The notes beneath the pieces are model-generated. The model saw only the letters and a list, made by a program, of their open reading frames with translations. It was not told where the DNA came from and did not search any database. From the NCBI RefSeq assembly GCF_000251105.1, contig NC_017034.1:186001-250000 (forward strand): a stretch of DNA of 64,000 nt, written 5' to 3'. Of this stretch, positions 1 to 8,866 are shown in pieces. The stretch is from Methanocella conradii HZ254 (GTDB taxonomy: Archaea > Halobacteriota > Methanocellia > Methanocellales > Methanocellaceae). The position numbers and the translations under genes are program-made. Every line of letters begins with the position of its first letter. Position 1 is the first letter of the stretch.

Positions 1-889
1 CTACCCACCCCCAGACCGTCGGCTATCGAACAACCAGAGCGTCCTGTCTTTTGACTTTAGCCCGTATCATATCGGCCAGGTGCTCAACGCTGTCGTCGAG
101 GCATTCGTCCCTGTCCCACAGCTCACGCACCAGTTCTGGGGCACTAAGTTCCTCTATTATCCGACCACGGCCATGGCCATCCTGGGGCTGCCCATCTTCC
201 TGCTATCCCTGGCCTTCTTCCTCAGGAAGCCCGTCCCAATGGCCATCTACCTCATCTCGGCACTGGGCTTGCTCGGCCTATTCTTCTTCATCAACCCCGG
301 CTCGATCAGGCACCACGGCATCATATACATTGCCTTCATATTCTCGCTTTGGATATCTACTTCTTATGGGGATCGGCCGCTGATACAATCCGCTGCTGCC
401 GACCGCATTTTCAATAAAAAGAGCCTCGGGCTCATGCTGACCATCCTCCTCGCCATACAGCTGCTGGGGGGAACCATAGCATTCTATTATACGATCAACG
501 ACGACTTTTCGCCGGGCAGGGCGGCCGCCGGCTTCCTCATCGATAACGGATACGTCAATGACCGGACGTTCATCGCCACCTATAAGATAGGCACGAACCC
601 TATATTGCCCTACATACCCCAGCCCTACTCGAAGTTCTACTCTATCGAGGACCAGGATTATCGAAGCTATATTATTTGGAATGATACATTCTGCCAGGCA
701 AACCTCACACCCGGCCAGATCATGCAGAGGGTGGACTACGCAACGGCGGGCAAGCATTACGCCAGCGTATTACTCATCCTGAATACGCCCATCGACGACC
801 CTGAGTTCGCCGAACGATACAGCCTGGCGGCCGAGTTCGGCAATACGATCTCCAGAGAAATGTTTTACATCTATAAGTTGAAGGCATAA
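1..889 (+). CDS. Membrane protein, 5'-truncated by window edge (probable glycosyltransferase-like)
   Basis: The reading frame is open from base 2 with no stop, so the gene begins before the window; the ATG at 80 is internal. The visible part (about 295 residues) has four strongly hydrophobic segments in its first half, including stretches around bases 160-330 and 420-490, then a soluble C-terminal tail of about 120 residues. This layout recalls multi-membrane-pass polyprenyl-phosphate-dependent glycosyltransferases with an extracytoplasmic tail, and the neighbours are all surface-glycan genes. No catalytic motif is visible in this fragment, so the family is an inference. It is followed after 45 bases by another membrane protein on the same strand. 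Confidence 0.6.
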   Translation, partial: YPPPDRRLSNNQSVLSFDFSPYHIGQVLNAVVEAFVPVPQLTHQFWGTKFLYYPTTAMAILGLPIFLLSLAFFLRKPVPMAIYLISALGLLGLFFFINPGSIRHHGIIYIAFIFSLWISTSYGDRPLIQSAAADRIFNKKSLGLMLTILLAIQLLGGTIAFYYTINDDFSPGRAAAGFLIDNGYVNDRTFIATYKIGTNPILPYIPQPYSKFYSIEDQDYRSYIIWNDTFCQANLTPGQIMQRVDYATAGKHYASVLLILNTPIDDPEFAERYSLAAEFGNTISREMFYIYKLKA

Positions 890-934
890 GAGAACAAAAC
901 ATTTTTAGAAACAATCCTCATTAGTAGTATCGTT

Positions 935-2311
935 ATGGGCGCTGCGGGTGGGGTCGTAAGCTTCATAAGAAAACACATGGCACTGTGCCTCTTTTTAACG
1001 CTCTTCATCGTATTCAACCTCAACATGCGGGCGAATGCCTCGGTGGATACCATCCCCGCGTCGCTACTCCCGTTCAGCATCCTCCAAGGCCATGGCCTGT
1101 ACTTGGACGAATTTATGGAATACTTCACCAGCATATGGTCCCCGCCGATAGGATTTTTATATGAGAGAGGCGGCCATTACCTATCCGTATACCCGATCGT
1201 CATACCGCTCGTATTGACGCCCCTGTACGTTTTACCCTGCCTCGCGCTGAAGCTTCTCGACGTCCCGTTCGACCTTTATGACCCAACGTTCAGGCTGGTC
1301 GTTATGGGTATGGAAAAGCTGGGCGCATCGCTCATAGCCGCCCTCTCCGGCGTATTCATATACCTGGCCCTGCGGCGGCTGACGAAAGAGAAGACTGCCA
1401 TATTGAGCGCCCTGATCTTCGCCCTCGCCACGAACGTATGGGCCATCAATAGCCAGGCCCTCTGGCAGCATGGCATGAGCGGGCTGCTACTTTCCATACT
1501 TATCTTTCAAGCCGTCGAAGGAGGGCAAAAGAGCCGCGGATGGGCCATTTGCATGGGAGCAGTATCCGCCCTCTTTTTCTTTAATAGGCCATCCGACAGC
1601 TTCCTGCTCATCCCCATTATCTACTACATAGAGACGCTCAAGGACAGACAGGTATTATTCTATTATTGCCTCGCCCTGGCCATCACGGCGCTACCCTTCT
1701 TGGCGTATAACCTATATTATTTCGGTAGCCCTATCGGCGGCTTTAACCGCATGTCCTCCATGCTGAGCCTGGGCGGCATGCCCATGGGCGTGCTCGGGCT
1801 GCTCGTCAGCCCGAGCCGGGGAATTTTGATTTTCACGCCCATCATCCTCCTGGCCGTTCCAGGTTACCTAAAGATCCGGACGATCGCCGACTGGCGGCTT
1901 AGGCGGCTTTTATACCTCTCGGGATTGGCAATCCTGGCCGAGGTCTTGCTTTATGGCAGCTTTTCGGATTGGCATGGCGGTGGATGTTTCGGCCCCCGCT
2001 ACCTCACATGCATCCTTCCGTATGCCGCCGTAATGATCAGCCTATTCCTCGACGGCCTGTCGGGCATGAAAAAGGCAGAATGGCTGGCCATCGCCATCAT
2101 CACCCTCCTGGTCGCCTACTCCGTCTTCATCCAGTTCCTCGGGGCCTTTAGCTATCCCAACGGTGGATACCGGTGGGACCAGGAACACGTCCTTTATGGT
2201 GACGAGAAATATTGGAACTGGAGAGACAACCAGATAGGGTATTGCCTGCGCTCAGGCATATGGAGCCCTCTGAACGTCGTGGGCTACGTGAAAGACCATA
2301 TCCTCGATTAG
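935..2311 (+). CDS. Multi-pass membrane protein, GT39/PMT-like
   Basis: A 458-residue protein with about ten predicted membrane segments. After a first membrane helix it has the pattern DTIPASLLPFSILQGHGLYL (about residues 38-57). This acidic first external loop is typical of archaeal proteins annotated as dolichyl-phosphate-mannose or 4-amino-4-deoxyarabinose transferase-like (GT-C fold). It probably moves a sugar from a lipid-phosphate donor on the outer face of the membrane. The sugar and acceptor cannot be read from the sequence. The start at 935 is the first ATG after the previous gene; an ATG at 977 is a possible alternative. Its stop overlaps by 4 bases the stop of the convergent flippase gene. 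Confidence 0.6.
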   Translation: MGAAGGVVSFIRKHMALCLFLTLFIVFNLNMRANASVDTIPASLLPFSILQGHGLYLDEFMEYFTSIWSPPIGFLYERGGHYLSVYPIVIPLVLTPLYVLPCLALKLLDVPFDLYDPTFRLVVMGMEKLGASLIAALSGVFIYLALRRLTKEKTAILSALIFALATNVWAINSQALWQHGMSGLLLSILIFQAVEGGQKSRGWAICMGAVSALFFFNRPSDSFLLIPIIYYIETLKDRQVLFYYCLALAITALPFLAYNLYYFGSPIGGFNRMSSMLSLGGMPMGVLGLLVSPSRGILIFTPIILLAVPGYLKIRTIADWRLRRLLYLSGLAILAEVLLYGSFSDWHGGGCFGPRYLTCILPYAAVMISLFLDGLSGMKKAEWLAIAIITLLVAYSVFIQFLGAFSYPNGGYRWDQEHVLYGDEKYWNWRDNQIGYCLRSGIWSPLNVVGYVKDHILD

Positions 2312-3762
2312 TGATCAGGCCTGGGTGATTGCCTTTTAATGATGCCCATAGCCAGGTCTATGTCCTCCTTCGAGAACGCTCCGCTCGCAAGTACGAGCAC
2401 AAAGTATATGACGGCCGCGGAGCCGATGACGAGGAACAGGTTCATGCCCGACATGAAGAATACGTATACTCCCATCAGTAAAGCGCAGCCCATGATCTTC
2501 AGGGCGTCCATGGCATCCATATACTTGTAGCCCGCCCTCTTTAGTACGTAATATGTGAGGATGCTGATCGTCAGCTGGGTCAACGCCATGGAGATGGCAG
2601 AGCCCACGATGCCGTAAGCGGGGATGGTCAGGAAATTCAGCCCGATGTTGACAGTTGCCCCCACGATGTTGATCCTGACGCTCGCCCTTTGCAAGTTCGT
2701 GCCCGTCAGCATCTGCTGGGGGATGATGTTGAAAAAGATGACTAGGAGCCCAAACGCTAGGGCCTGCAGCACCTGCACATCTGCTACGGCATCGTACTTG
2801 CCGGCGTATATCAGCTCCATGATCCTGCCGGCGGTCAGGATTATCCCGACGACTATTGGCATCCCCAATATCATCAAATATTTGACGGACTTTTTCATCA
2901 GGAAGTGAATATTGGCGTCCCTATTGCCGAAGAACGAGGAGATGAGGGGAAAAGCGGCCGTGCTGTACATAACCGGTATACAGATGAGCGCCTCGATGAG
3001 CTTGAAGGCCGCTGTGTAGCTGGCCACGGCATCCCTGCCCATAAGCATCCAGATGATCTGGACATCCACTTTGTATAATATGTAGGAGAAGAGGGCGTTC
3101 AGGCTGAAGGGAATGCCCCCTCTGATGATACGCTTCCAGATGCCCAGGTCGAATCCTGGCACAGTGCGCGGGTAAGGCGACAGTAGCATGACGACGATGT
3201 TGTAGAGCAAAACGATGGCGCCTGAGACAACGTAGACCATCGAGAGAGCGATGACGCCGAGCCCTTGGGTTGCCACGAATGCCGCGCCCGCGAGCATGAC
3301 GATGGCGTTCAACACCTGGCCTGAGGCCATGTGCTCCATGGACTGGAATGCCTGAAAAACGGCCTGGAAGATCTGGGTAACTGCGGTGAGCATGACATAG
3401 AACGCAAGCAGGCTGACGATGACCAGGTCGTTACCCCTGATGCCACCGATGAACGTGGCCACCAGCACGCCTGCGAACGATAAGGCGACAAGCACAAGCT
3501 TAATTGAGAGCGAGTTGCCTATGTAGGCCTTCAATTCCTCAGGATGGCGGGCCAACTCCATCGTCATATAGGTGCTTATGCCAAGGTCCGTCATCAGCGT
3601 CATCAGCGTAGACAGGTTTAGCACCGCGTTGACCATGCCATAATCGGGCGTCGACAGGTACCTGGCGATATATATGTTAATGAAGAAGCCGAGGCCCATG
3701 CTGAACAAGTTCGCCGATACGAGCAATAGTGTGTTCTTTGCGATCTTCTTTGCAACGCTCAT
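2308..3762 (-). CDS. Wzx-type polysaccharide/oligosaccharide flippase (MOP/PST family)
   Basis: A 484-residue, almost entirely hydrophobic protein of about 12-14 membrane helices. Its N-terminus has the pattern of polysaccharide synthase/Wzx proteins: a basic start, a first helix ending in NIYIARYLS, then a region with FGLLVIFFNIIPQQMLTGTN about two-thirds along. Proteins of this family flip lipid-linked oligosaccharides across the cytoplasmic membrane. It is flanked by glycosyltransferases and would export the glycan they build. It is divergent from the GT2 gene at 3894, with a 131-base shared promoter region, and convergent with the membrane protein ending at 2311. Confidence 0.88.
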   Translation of the reverse strand: MSVAKKIAKNTLLLVSANLFSMGLGFFINIYIARYLSTPDYGMVNAVLNLSTLMTLMTDLGISTYMTMELARHPEELKAYIGNSLSIKLVLVALSFAGVLVATFIGGIRGNDLVIVSLLAFYVMLTAVTQIFQAVFQAFQSMEHMASGQVLNAIVMLAGAAFVATQGLGVIALSMVYVVSGAIVLLYNIVVMLLSPYPRTVPGFDLGIWKRIIRGGIPFSLNALFSYILYKVDVQIIWMLMGRDAVASYTAAFKLIEALICIPVMYSTAAFPLISSFFGNRDANIHFLMKKSVKYLMILGMPIVVGIILTAGRIMELIYAGKYDAVADVQVLQALAFGLLVIFFNIIPQQMLTGTNLQRASVRINIVGATVNIGLNFLTIPAYGIVGSAISMALTQLTISILTYYVLKRAGYKYMDAMDALKIMGCALLMGVYVFFMSGMNLFLVIGSAAVIYFVLVLASGAFSKEDIDLAMGIIKRQSPRPDH

Positions 3763-3840
3763 GGCTACTGATAAAACCCCAGCAATATACTCTCAGTTCG
3801 CTCATATATATTTCGATATTTTATGCCTTAGAGAGCGCTG

Positions 3841-3852
3841 AAAAGATTTATA
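3841..3852 (+). promoter_or_regulatory. TATA-type promoter for the GT2 gene
   Basis: The A/T-rich box AAAAGATTTATAC lies about 45 bases before the ATG at 3894, inside the divergent intergenic region. Its spacing fits an archaeal TATA box with a start site about 25 bases downstream, which would leave a short leader. No RNA data support it here. Confidence 0.45.
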
Positions 3853-3893
3853 CTGGGGCATTATCTATTAATCGACGTTCGGAAAGTATTGTC

Positions 3894-4772
3894 ATGTCGA
3901 GTGTAGCCATTATTTTATTGAATTGGAATAACTATGCCGATACTATGGATTGCATTCGCTCGCTGGAGGCGATTAATTATCCTGACTATCATATCATCGT
4001 CGCTGATAACGGCTCTTCTGATGGCTCGGTGGTCGCCATCAGTGAAGCTTTCCCCAACGTGACGCTGGTGGAGAACGGGAAGAACCTGGGCTTTGCCGCA
4101 GGTAACAACGTTGGCATCCGGCTGGCGCTTAAGGGTGCCTACGATTATGTTTTGCTGCTGAACAATGATACAGTGGTGGACCCTTGTTTCCTGCGCGCGA
4201 TGGTCGCGACTGCCGATGCGGATCCGGCCATAGGCATCGTGGGGCCAAAGATCTATTATTATGATGACCCGAAACGCATCTGGTTCGCCGGCGGCCACGT
4301 TAACCACTGGCTAGGTGAAACATCCCACGTCGGCCAGAACGAGTTGGATGATGGACGCTATGACGTTATAAAGGATACAGACTTCATCACAGGCTGTGCC
4401 CTCCTTATAAAAAGAAAGGCGCTGGAAGAGATAGGCCTCTTGGATGAGCGGATGGGCTTCTATTTTGAGGATAACGACCTCTGCGCCCGTGCACGCAAGC
4501 GAGGATATCGAATCGTCTACGTTCCAGAAGCCAAGATTTGGCATAAGGTAGCCAGCTCGGCCGGTAAGGTCAATGATCTCCAGCTCTTCTATTTTACGCG
4601 GAACCGGCTTATCTTCATGAGGAGATATGCCAGTCGGTTTCAATTCGCCGTATTTTTACCATACTACGTATTAAGGTATGTTGTGCTAAAGCTCGCCGTT
4701 GCGCTCATCCAGCTAAAGCTAGATCAGGCAAAGCTGATTCTCCGGGCTGTCTACGAAGGGGCAACAACTTGA
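3894..4772 (+). CDS. Glycosyltransferase family 2 (rhamnosyltransferase-like)
   Basis: A 292-residue GT2 enzyme. It begins with the family's first strand (VAIILLNWNN) and continues with VADNGSSDGS, the metal-binding LLNNDT (a DxD-like motif near residue 84), FITGCALLIKR and the acidic FYFEDNDLCARARKRGY, which together are characteristic of WbbL/rhamnosyltransferase-like GT2 proteins. It would transfer a nucleotide-activated sugar to a lipid-linked glycan at the inner membrane face. A longer open frame upstream to 3729 exists, but the homologous region starts at this ATG and the promoter box at 3841 lies inside the upstream extension, so 3894 is chosen. A hydrophobic C-terminal helix may attach it to the membrane. 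Confidence 0.85.
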   Translation: MSSVAIILLNWNNYADTMDCIRSLEAINYPDYHIIVADNGSSDGSVVAISEAFPNVTLVENGKNLGFAAGNNVGIRLALKGAYDYVLLLNNDTVVDPCFLRAMVATADADPAIGIVGPKIYYYDDPKRIWFAGGHVNHWLGETSHVGQNELDDGRYDVIKDTDFITGCALLIKRKALEEIGLLDERMGFYFEDNDLCARARKRGYRIVYVPEAKIWHKVASSAGKVNDLQLFYFTRNRLIFMRRYASRFQFAVFLPYYVLRYVVLKLAVALIQLKLDQAKLILRAVYEGATT

Positions 4773-4827
4773 GCCCTATAAATGGAAATTTATTTAGCAA
4801 TTTAATCATATGTCAGCGTGAGGCGCT

Positions 4828-5940
4828 ATGAAGGTCTGCATTGTATTGGGCGGATATCTGGAGACGGGTGGCATCCAGACTCAATCGGTGGAGCTATCCA
4901 GGGCGCTCGCCGCGAGGGGTCACGAGGTGCGCATATTGTGCATGGGCTCACGGATGCCCATACCCGCCGGCGTTATGGTGGACGTCATCGAAAAACCGTT
5001 CACTATGGGCGTTTTCAGCAGGATCAGACGGCTTTATCGAGAAGGCGAGCTGGACATCGTCCACGCCCAGGGCTGTGCAGGCTTTAACGTCATGCTTAAC
5101 AGGATATTCCAGGGCGTGCCTTTCGTCCTGACCCTTCATTCCACGGCGGTGAGCGAGTATAAGGTGAGCCAGAGGACGTTTTGGGATAAGAAGTATTATG
5201 CTACATTTTACCTGGAGGAAGCGCTTTCATGCCATCTAGCGAGCGCGGTCATCGCTGTCAGCGAGTATACTGCAGGAGCGGCTTCCAGGCACTATTTCCT
5301 GGGGCGAGAGCGCATCACGGTCATCCCGAACGGCATAGATTCAAGCCGTTTCAAGGATGATGGCCCTTGCAGGAAAGATGGGAGGGCCGTGCTCATGGTA
5401 GGCCGCATAGACCCAAGGAAGGGCTACATGGAATTCGTCGAGCACGTTGCGCCGATGCTTGTAAAACGGGTGCCAGGTATAAAAATCGACATAGTAGGAG
5501 ATGAATTCAGCAATTACCGGGAGTACACTGAGCGGTTGAAACGCAGCGTCGTCGATAAGGGCCTGTCAAATAACGTAAAATTTTTAGGAGCGGTGCCATT
5601 TGACGAACTGCGCCAACGCTATAATTCTAGCGACCTGTTCTTGCTGGCATCTAAGGAAGAGGGTTTCGGCATCGTTCTACTGGAGGCACAATGCTGTGGC
5701 TTGCCCGTAGTCGCCTTTAATAATAGCGGCATAAGGGAGGCCGTGGATAACGGGCGGTCCGGCCTGCTGGTTAATACGTATGAGGAAATGGCGGACGCAG
5801 TGGCGGAGCTTATGTCTGATGATAAAAGGAGGGCGGAAATGGGCGCCGCAGCCAGGGCTTTCGCCGCTCGATTTTCCTGGGATAGCATAGCTGAGCAGGT
5901 GGAAAAAGTATACGAGCGCGTAATCAATAAGGGTAAGTGA
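4828..5940 (+). CDS. Glycosyltransferase family 4
   Basis: A 370-residue GT-B fold enzyme. The N-terminal half carries the acceptor-domain pattern GGYLETGGIQTQSVELSRAL and an Ile-Asn-Gly region (VIPNGID near residue 167). The C-terminal donor domain has LMVGRIDPRKGY and the EX7E motif in KEEGFGIVLLEAQCCGLPVV. These are the marks of retaining GT4 enzymes that use nucleotide sugars. It lies one base ahead of the asparagine synthetase gene, so the two are almost certainly co-transcribed. A TATA-like stretch (ATTTATTTAG, about 4788-4797) precedes it. Confidence 0.88.
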   Translation: MKVCIVLGGYLETGGIQTQSVELSRALAARGHEVRILCMGSRMPIPAGVMVDVIEKPFTMGVFSRIRRLYREGELDIVHAQGCAGFNVMLNRIFQGVPFVLTLHSTAVSEYKVSQRTFWDKKYYATFYLEEALSCHLASAVIAVSEYTAGAASRHYFLGRERITVIPNGIDSSRFKDDGPCRKDGRAVLMVGRIDPRKGYMEFVEHVAPMLVKRVPGIKIDIVGDEFSNYREYTERLKRSVVDKGLSNNVKFLGAVPFDELRQRYNSSDLFLLASKEEGFGIVLLEAQCCGLPVVAFNNSGIREAVDNGRSGLLVNTYEEMADAVAELMSDDKRRAEMGAAARAFAARFSWDSIAEQVEKVYERVINKGK

Positions 5941-5941
5941 C

Positions 5942-7723
5942 ATGTGCGGCATATGTGGCGTTTTGGGCATGAACGATGAGGGCCTTGTCCGTAGGATGTG
6001 CGACCTAATAAGGCATAGAGGTCCTGATGACGATGGCTATTATAGCGATGAAAATTTTTGTATGGGCATGCGACGCCTGGCCATTATAGGCATTGCAAGC
6101 GGCCATCAGCCCATACGCAACGAGGATGGCACGATACAGGTCGTCTATAATGGGGAAATTTATAATTTTTTGGCATTGAGGGCAGACCTGGAGGCGAAGG
6201 GCCATAGATTTTATACCTCTTGTGACACCGAGGTTATCCCACACCTGTACGAGGAGTATGGGGACGCCTTCCCGGAGCATTTGAGGGGGATGTTCGCCAT
6301 ATCCCTGTGGGATTCAAGCAAAAAGCGGCTCGTCTTGGTTAGAGACCGCCTGGGCATCAAGCCGCTTTACTATACTACTATTGATGGAGCGTTTTTATTC
6401 GCTTCTGAGGCCAAGCAGTTCTTCGCTCACGAGGGCTTCAAGCCCGAAATGAATGCTGAGGCCGTAGACCGCATGTTCACGTACCGCACCATTCCTGGCA
6501 CGGACACCATGTTTAGGGGCGTCTATAGGCTGCTGCCCGGGCACATGCTAGTCCATGAGGGTGGCAAGCCAGTGATCGCCAGGTATTGGGATATGCCTGA
6601 CTCGGAGGCGCCGGTGGCTGTTGAGGGCGCCTATGTGGCCAGGCTAAGAGAGCTTCTCGAGGAATCCGTGCGCATAAGGCTCATGAGCGAGGTGCCTCTG
6701 GGCGCATACCTCTCAGGTGGCCTTGATTCAAGCGCCATCGTCGCCATGATGAGCCGGCATTCTGATGAGCCGGTTAACACTTTTACCGTGGGCTATGGCG
6801 AGTCCTCCGACGAGTTCGAGTATGCCCGGATGGTGGCCGACCACTGTGGCGCCAATCACCACGAGATTAAGATAAGCATGGATAGAATGACTCAGTTCAT
6901 ACCCGTATCCATATGGCACGCTGAGGTGCCTTTGAGCGACCCTGCCGCCATTCCATTTTACGTTACCAGCAGAGAGCTTAAGAAATACGTTACCGTGGCG
7001 CTCCTGGGCGAAGGCTCCGACGAGTTGTATGCGGGTTATGACGAGTACCATCCGCTATCTTATAGCTTTATACCTGAATGGCTGAGGAAAAAGTACTTTG
7101 AGTTCAGGCGCATACCTCTGACAGCACGGGATAAGCGCCGCTATTTCGGTGCAGCGATCAAGAGTGGCATCGACGCTTCACGAGAAATGGATTCTTTGCT
7201 ATCAGCAGGCGAGGGCGACATCCTCTATAGGACGCTAAGATTTGACGTTAAGCAGATGCTGCCTAGCCACCAGCTTTTACGGGTCGATAAGATTTCGATG
7301 GCTCACTCTATAGAGGCAAGGGTGCCATTCCTGGACCACAAGCTCGTCGAATATTCCATGTCCTTGCCATCCTGGGTAAAGCTCAATGGGGGGGTACATA
7401 AATACATTCTCAAGAAGGCGGTAGAAGACCTGCTCCCATCCACCATAATACGGCGCCCCAAGAAGGGCTTCAACATACCCATCGACACGTGGATGGAAAA
7501 AGACCTAAAAGAGGTGATAGCAAGCGTGCTTGACAGCTCGAGGTTTGAGAGGCGAGGATATTTTAATGCCGATGCCGTCAGGCAGCTATCGAGAAGCCAG
7601 GGTTTGTCAAGAGGCAAAGCCAAATATGCCACGTGGCTGGCGTTCATGGTTGAGATGTGGAGCCGGGTATTCGTCGATCAAGACGTGAAGAGCCGTACCC
7701 TAGACATCGCCAGGCTGGTGTGA
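5942..7723 (+). CDS. asnB: Asparagine synthetase, glutamine-hydrolysing (AsnB)
   Basis: A 593-residue protein of the usual AsnB length. The N-terminal Ntn glutaminase begins MCGICGV, with Cys2 as the amide-hydrolysing nucleophile. The synthetase half has the ATP pyrophosphatase loop LSGGLDSS near residue 257. AsnB makes asparagine from aspartate, ATP and glutamine. Here it sits between two GT4 genes with gaps of 1 and 2 bases. AsnB-like enzymes in polysaccharide loci often amidate sugar carboxylates or glycan-linked amino acids, so the local substrate may be a uronic acid rather than free aspartate. That substrate proposal is inference; the family assignment is not in doubt. Confidence 0.93.
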   Translation: MCGICGVLGMNDEGLVRRMCDLIRHRGPDDDGYYSDENFCMGMRRLAIIGIASGHQPIRNEDGTIQVVYNGEIYNFLALRADLEAKGHRFYTSCDTEVIPHLYEEYGDAFPEHLRGMFAISLWDSSKKRLVLVRDRLGIKPLYYTTIDGAFLFASEAKQFFAHEGFKPEMNAEAVDRMFTYRTIPGTDTMFRGVYRLLPGHMLVHEGGKPVIARYWDMPDSEAPVAVEGAYVARLRELLEESVRIRLMSEVPLGAYLSGGLDSSAIVAMMSRHSDEPVNTFTVGYGESSDEFEYARMVADHCGANHHEIKISMDRMTQFIPVSIWHAEVPLSDPAAIPFYVTSRELKKYVTVALLGEGSDELYAGYDEYHPLSYSFIPEWLRKKYFEFRRIPLTARDKRRYFGAAIKSGIDASREMDSLLSAGEGDILYRTLRFDVKQMLPSHQLLRVDKISMAHSIEARVPFLDHKLVEYSMSLPSWVKLNGGVHKYILKKAVEDLLPSTIIRRPKKGFNIPIDTWMEKDLKEVIASVLDSSRFERRGYFNADAVRQLSRSQGLSRGKAKYATWLAFMVEMWSRVFVDQDVKSRTLDIARLV

Positions 7724-7725
7724 CC

Positions 7726-8862
7726 ATGAAGGTATTGCTCGCCGTCAAGGACCTGTCAGGCTATGGGGGCGTCAATAACGTTGCCATCGAGCTGGCAAAG
7801 CACATGGCACCTCTGGGCGTTGAGTTTCACGTTTTATCTTATCGTACACGTGAGTTCCCGTGGATGAAAGAGCACATTCCTTTGCCAGTGGCGAGCGGCC
7901 TTCCAATCATAGAAATCCTAGAAGTACCGCTAAGGGCGATGGGGGCGTTCCGCAAGGCGGTTGATAAGGTCCGGCCCGACCTGGTCCACGTGCATACGCC
8001 GGCCATTGTGCCGCCGAAAGGCGTGCCATCCCTCGTAACAGTGCATGGCACCTACATGCGCGACGTGCCAAACCTGTTGAAGTACCCCGTATCATTGCCT
8101 TATAAGGCATTCCTTTGTTCGCTAATTTACTCTCAATACCGGTTCGAGCGCCACGCGCTGCGATATTTTGATAGGTTCCATGCAGTGTCATCGATGACAG
8201 CGGATGAGCTGAGGGCGATGGGCGTGCCTGCGGGCCTCATATCAATGGTGCCCAACGGGGTCGATACGTCCGAATTCAAGCCTCAGAAGCCCGCTAATGC
8301 GATATACGGGAAGTATGGCCTGGACCCGGCCTCTCGCATCGTCCTGTCTGTAGGCACGATTACGCCCCGCAAGGGCGCGCATCTCGTCGTCGAGGCGGCG
8401 AAAGAAGTCTTAAAAGCTCACGAGGACGTATTGTTCGTGTTCGCAGGCGCCTGCCCGAGGCTTGGCAGGAGCTACCTGAAAAAGATGAGCTCCGGGGCCT
8501 CCGATCGCATACGCTTCATCGGACAGGTGCCCCAGGAGGATCTGCTCGGCCTCTATAACGCCTGCTCGGCGTTCGTGTCGGCCAGCTACACCGAGGGCTG
8601 CAGCCTTAACATCCTTGAGGCAGCGGCCTGCGGAAAGCAGGTGGTATCGACTGACGTGGGGGGCGCCAGGGACGTGCTCGGCGACCTTGGCATATACGTT
8701 CCGGCAGGCGACCCGGCGGCCCTGGCAGAGGGCATCGTGGAAGCGCTCAATTTAGGATGCTCTTTATCCGGCCGGCTTAGGGAACGCATGGAAACGCAAT
8801 TCTCATGGGAGAAGGTTGCAAAAGACATGCTCGCCGTTTATAGGTCGGCAGCGGAGAGATGA
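7726..8862 (+). CDS. Glycosyltransferase family 4
   Basis: A 378-residue GT4 enzyme. The start at 7726 (MKVLLAVKDL) is chosen two bases after the asnB stop because it matches the family N-terminus; the frame is open 23 codons further upstream, inside asnB. Visible motifs are a glycine-rich GYGGVNNVAIELAK near the start, MVPNGVDTSEF before the donor domain, LSVGTITPRKGAH, and the EX7E motif in YTEGCSLNILEAAACGKQVV. It is the last gene of the tight run GT4-asnB-GT4 and ends four bases before the convergent GT4 at 8867. Sugar specificity cannot be inferred. Confidence 0.87.
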   Translation: MKVLLAVKDLSGYGGVNNVAIELAKHMAPLGVEFHVLSYRTREFPWMKEHIPLPVASGLPIIEILEVPLRAMGAFRKAVDKVRPDLVHVHTPAIVPPKGVPSLVTVHGTYMRDVPNLLKYPVSLPYKAFLCSLIYSQYRFERHALRYFDRFHAVSSMTADELRAMGVPAGLISMVPNGVDTSEFKPQKPANAIYGKYGLDPASRIVLSVGTITPRKGAHLVVEAAKEVLKAHEDVLFVFAGACPRLGRSYLKKMSSGASDRIRFIGQVPQEDLLGLYNACSAFVSASYTEGCSLNILEAAACGKQVVSTDVGGARDVLGDLGIYVPAGDPAALAEGIVEALNLGCSLSGRLRERMETQFSWEKVAKDMLAVYRSAAER

Positions 8863-8866
8863 GCGC

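Noticed and set aside
51..383. 110-codon frame at the left edge
   Set aside because: Ser/Arg/Pro-rich shadow of the membrane protein frame, which is open from the window edge.
7657..7725. N-terminal extension of the GT4 enzyme into asnB
   Set aside because: The family start and spacing fit ATG 7726; the extension is in the asnB coding region and basic in composition.
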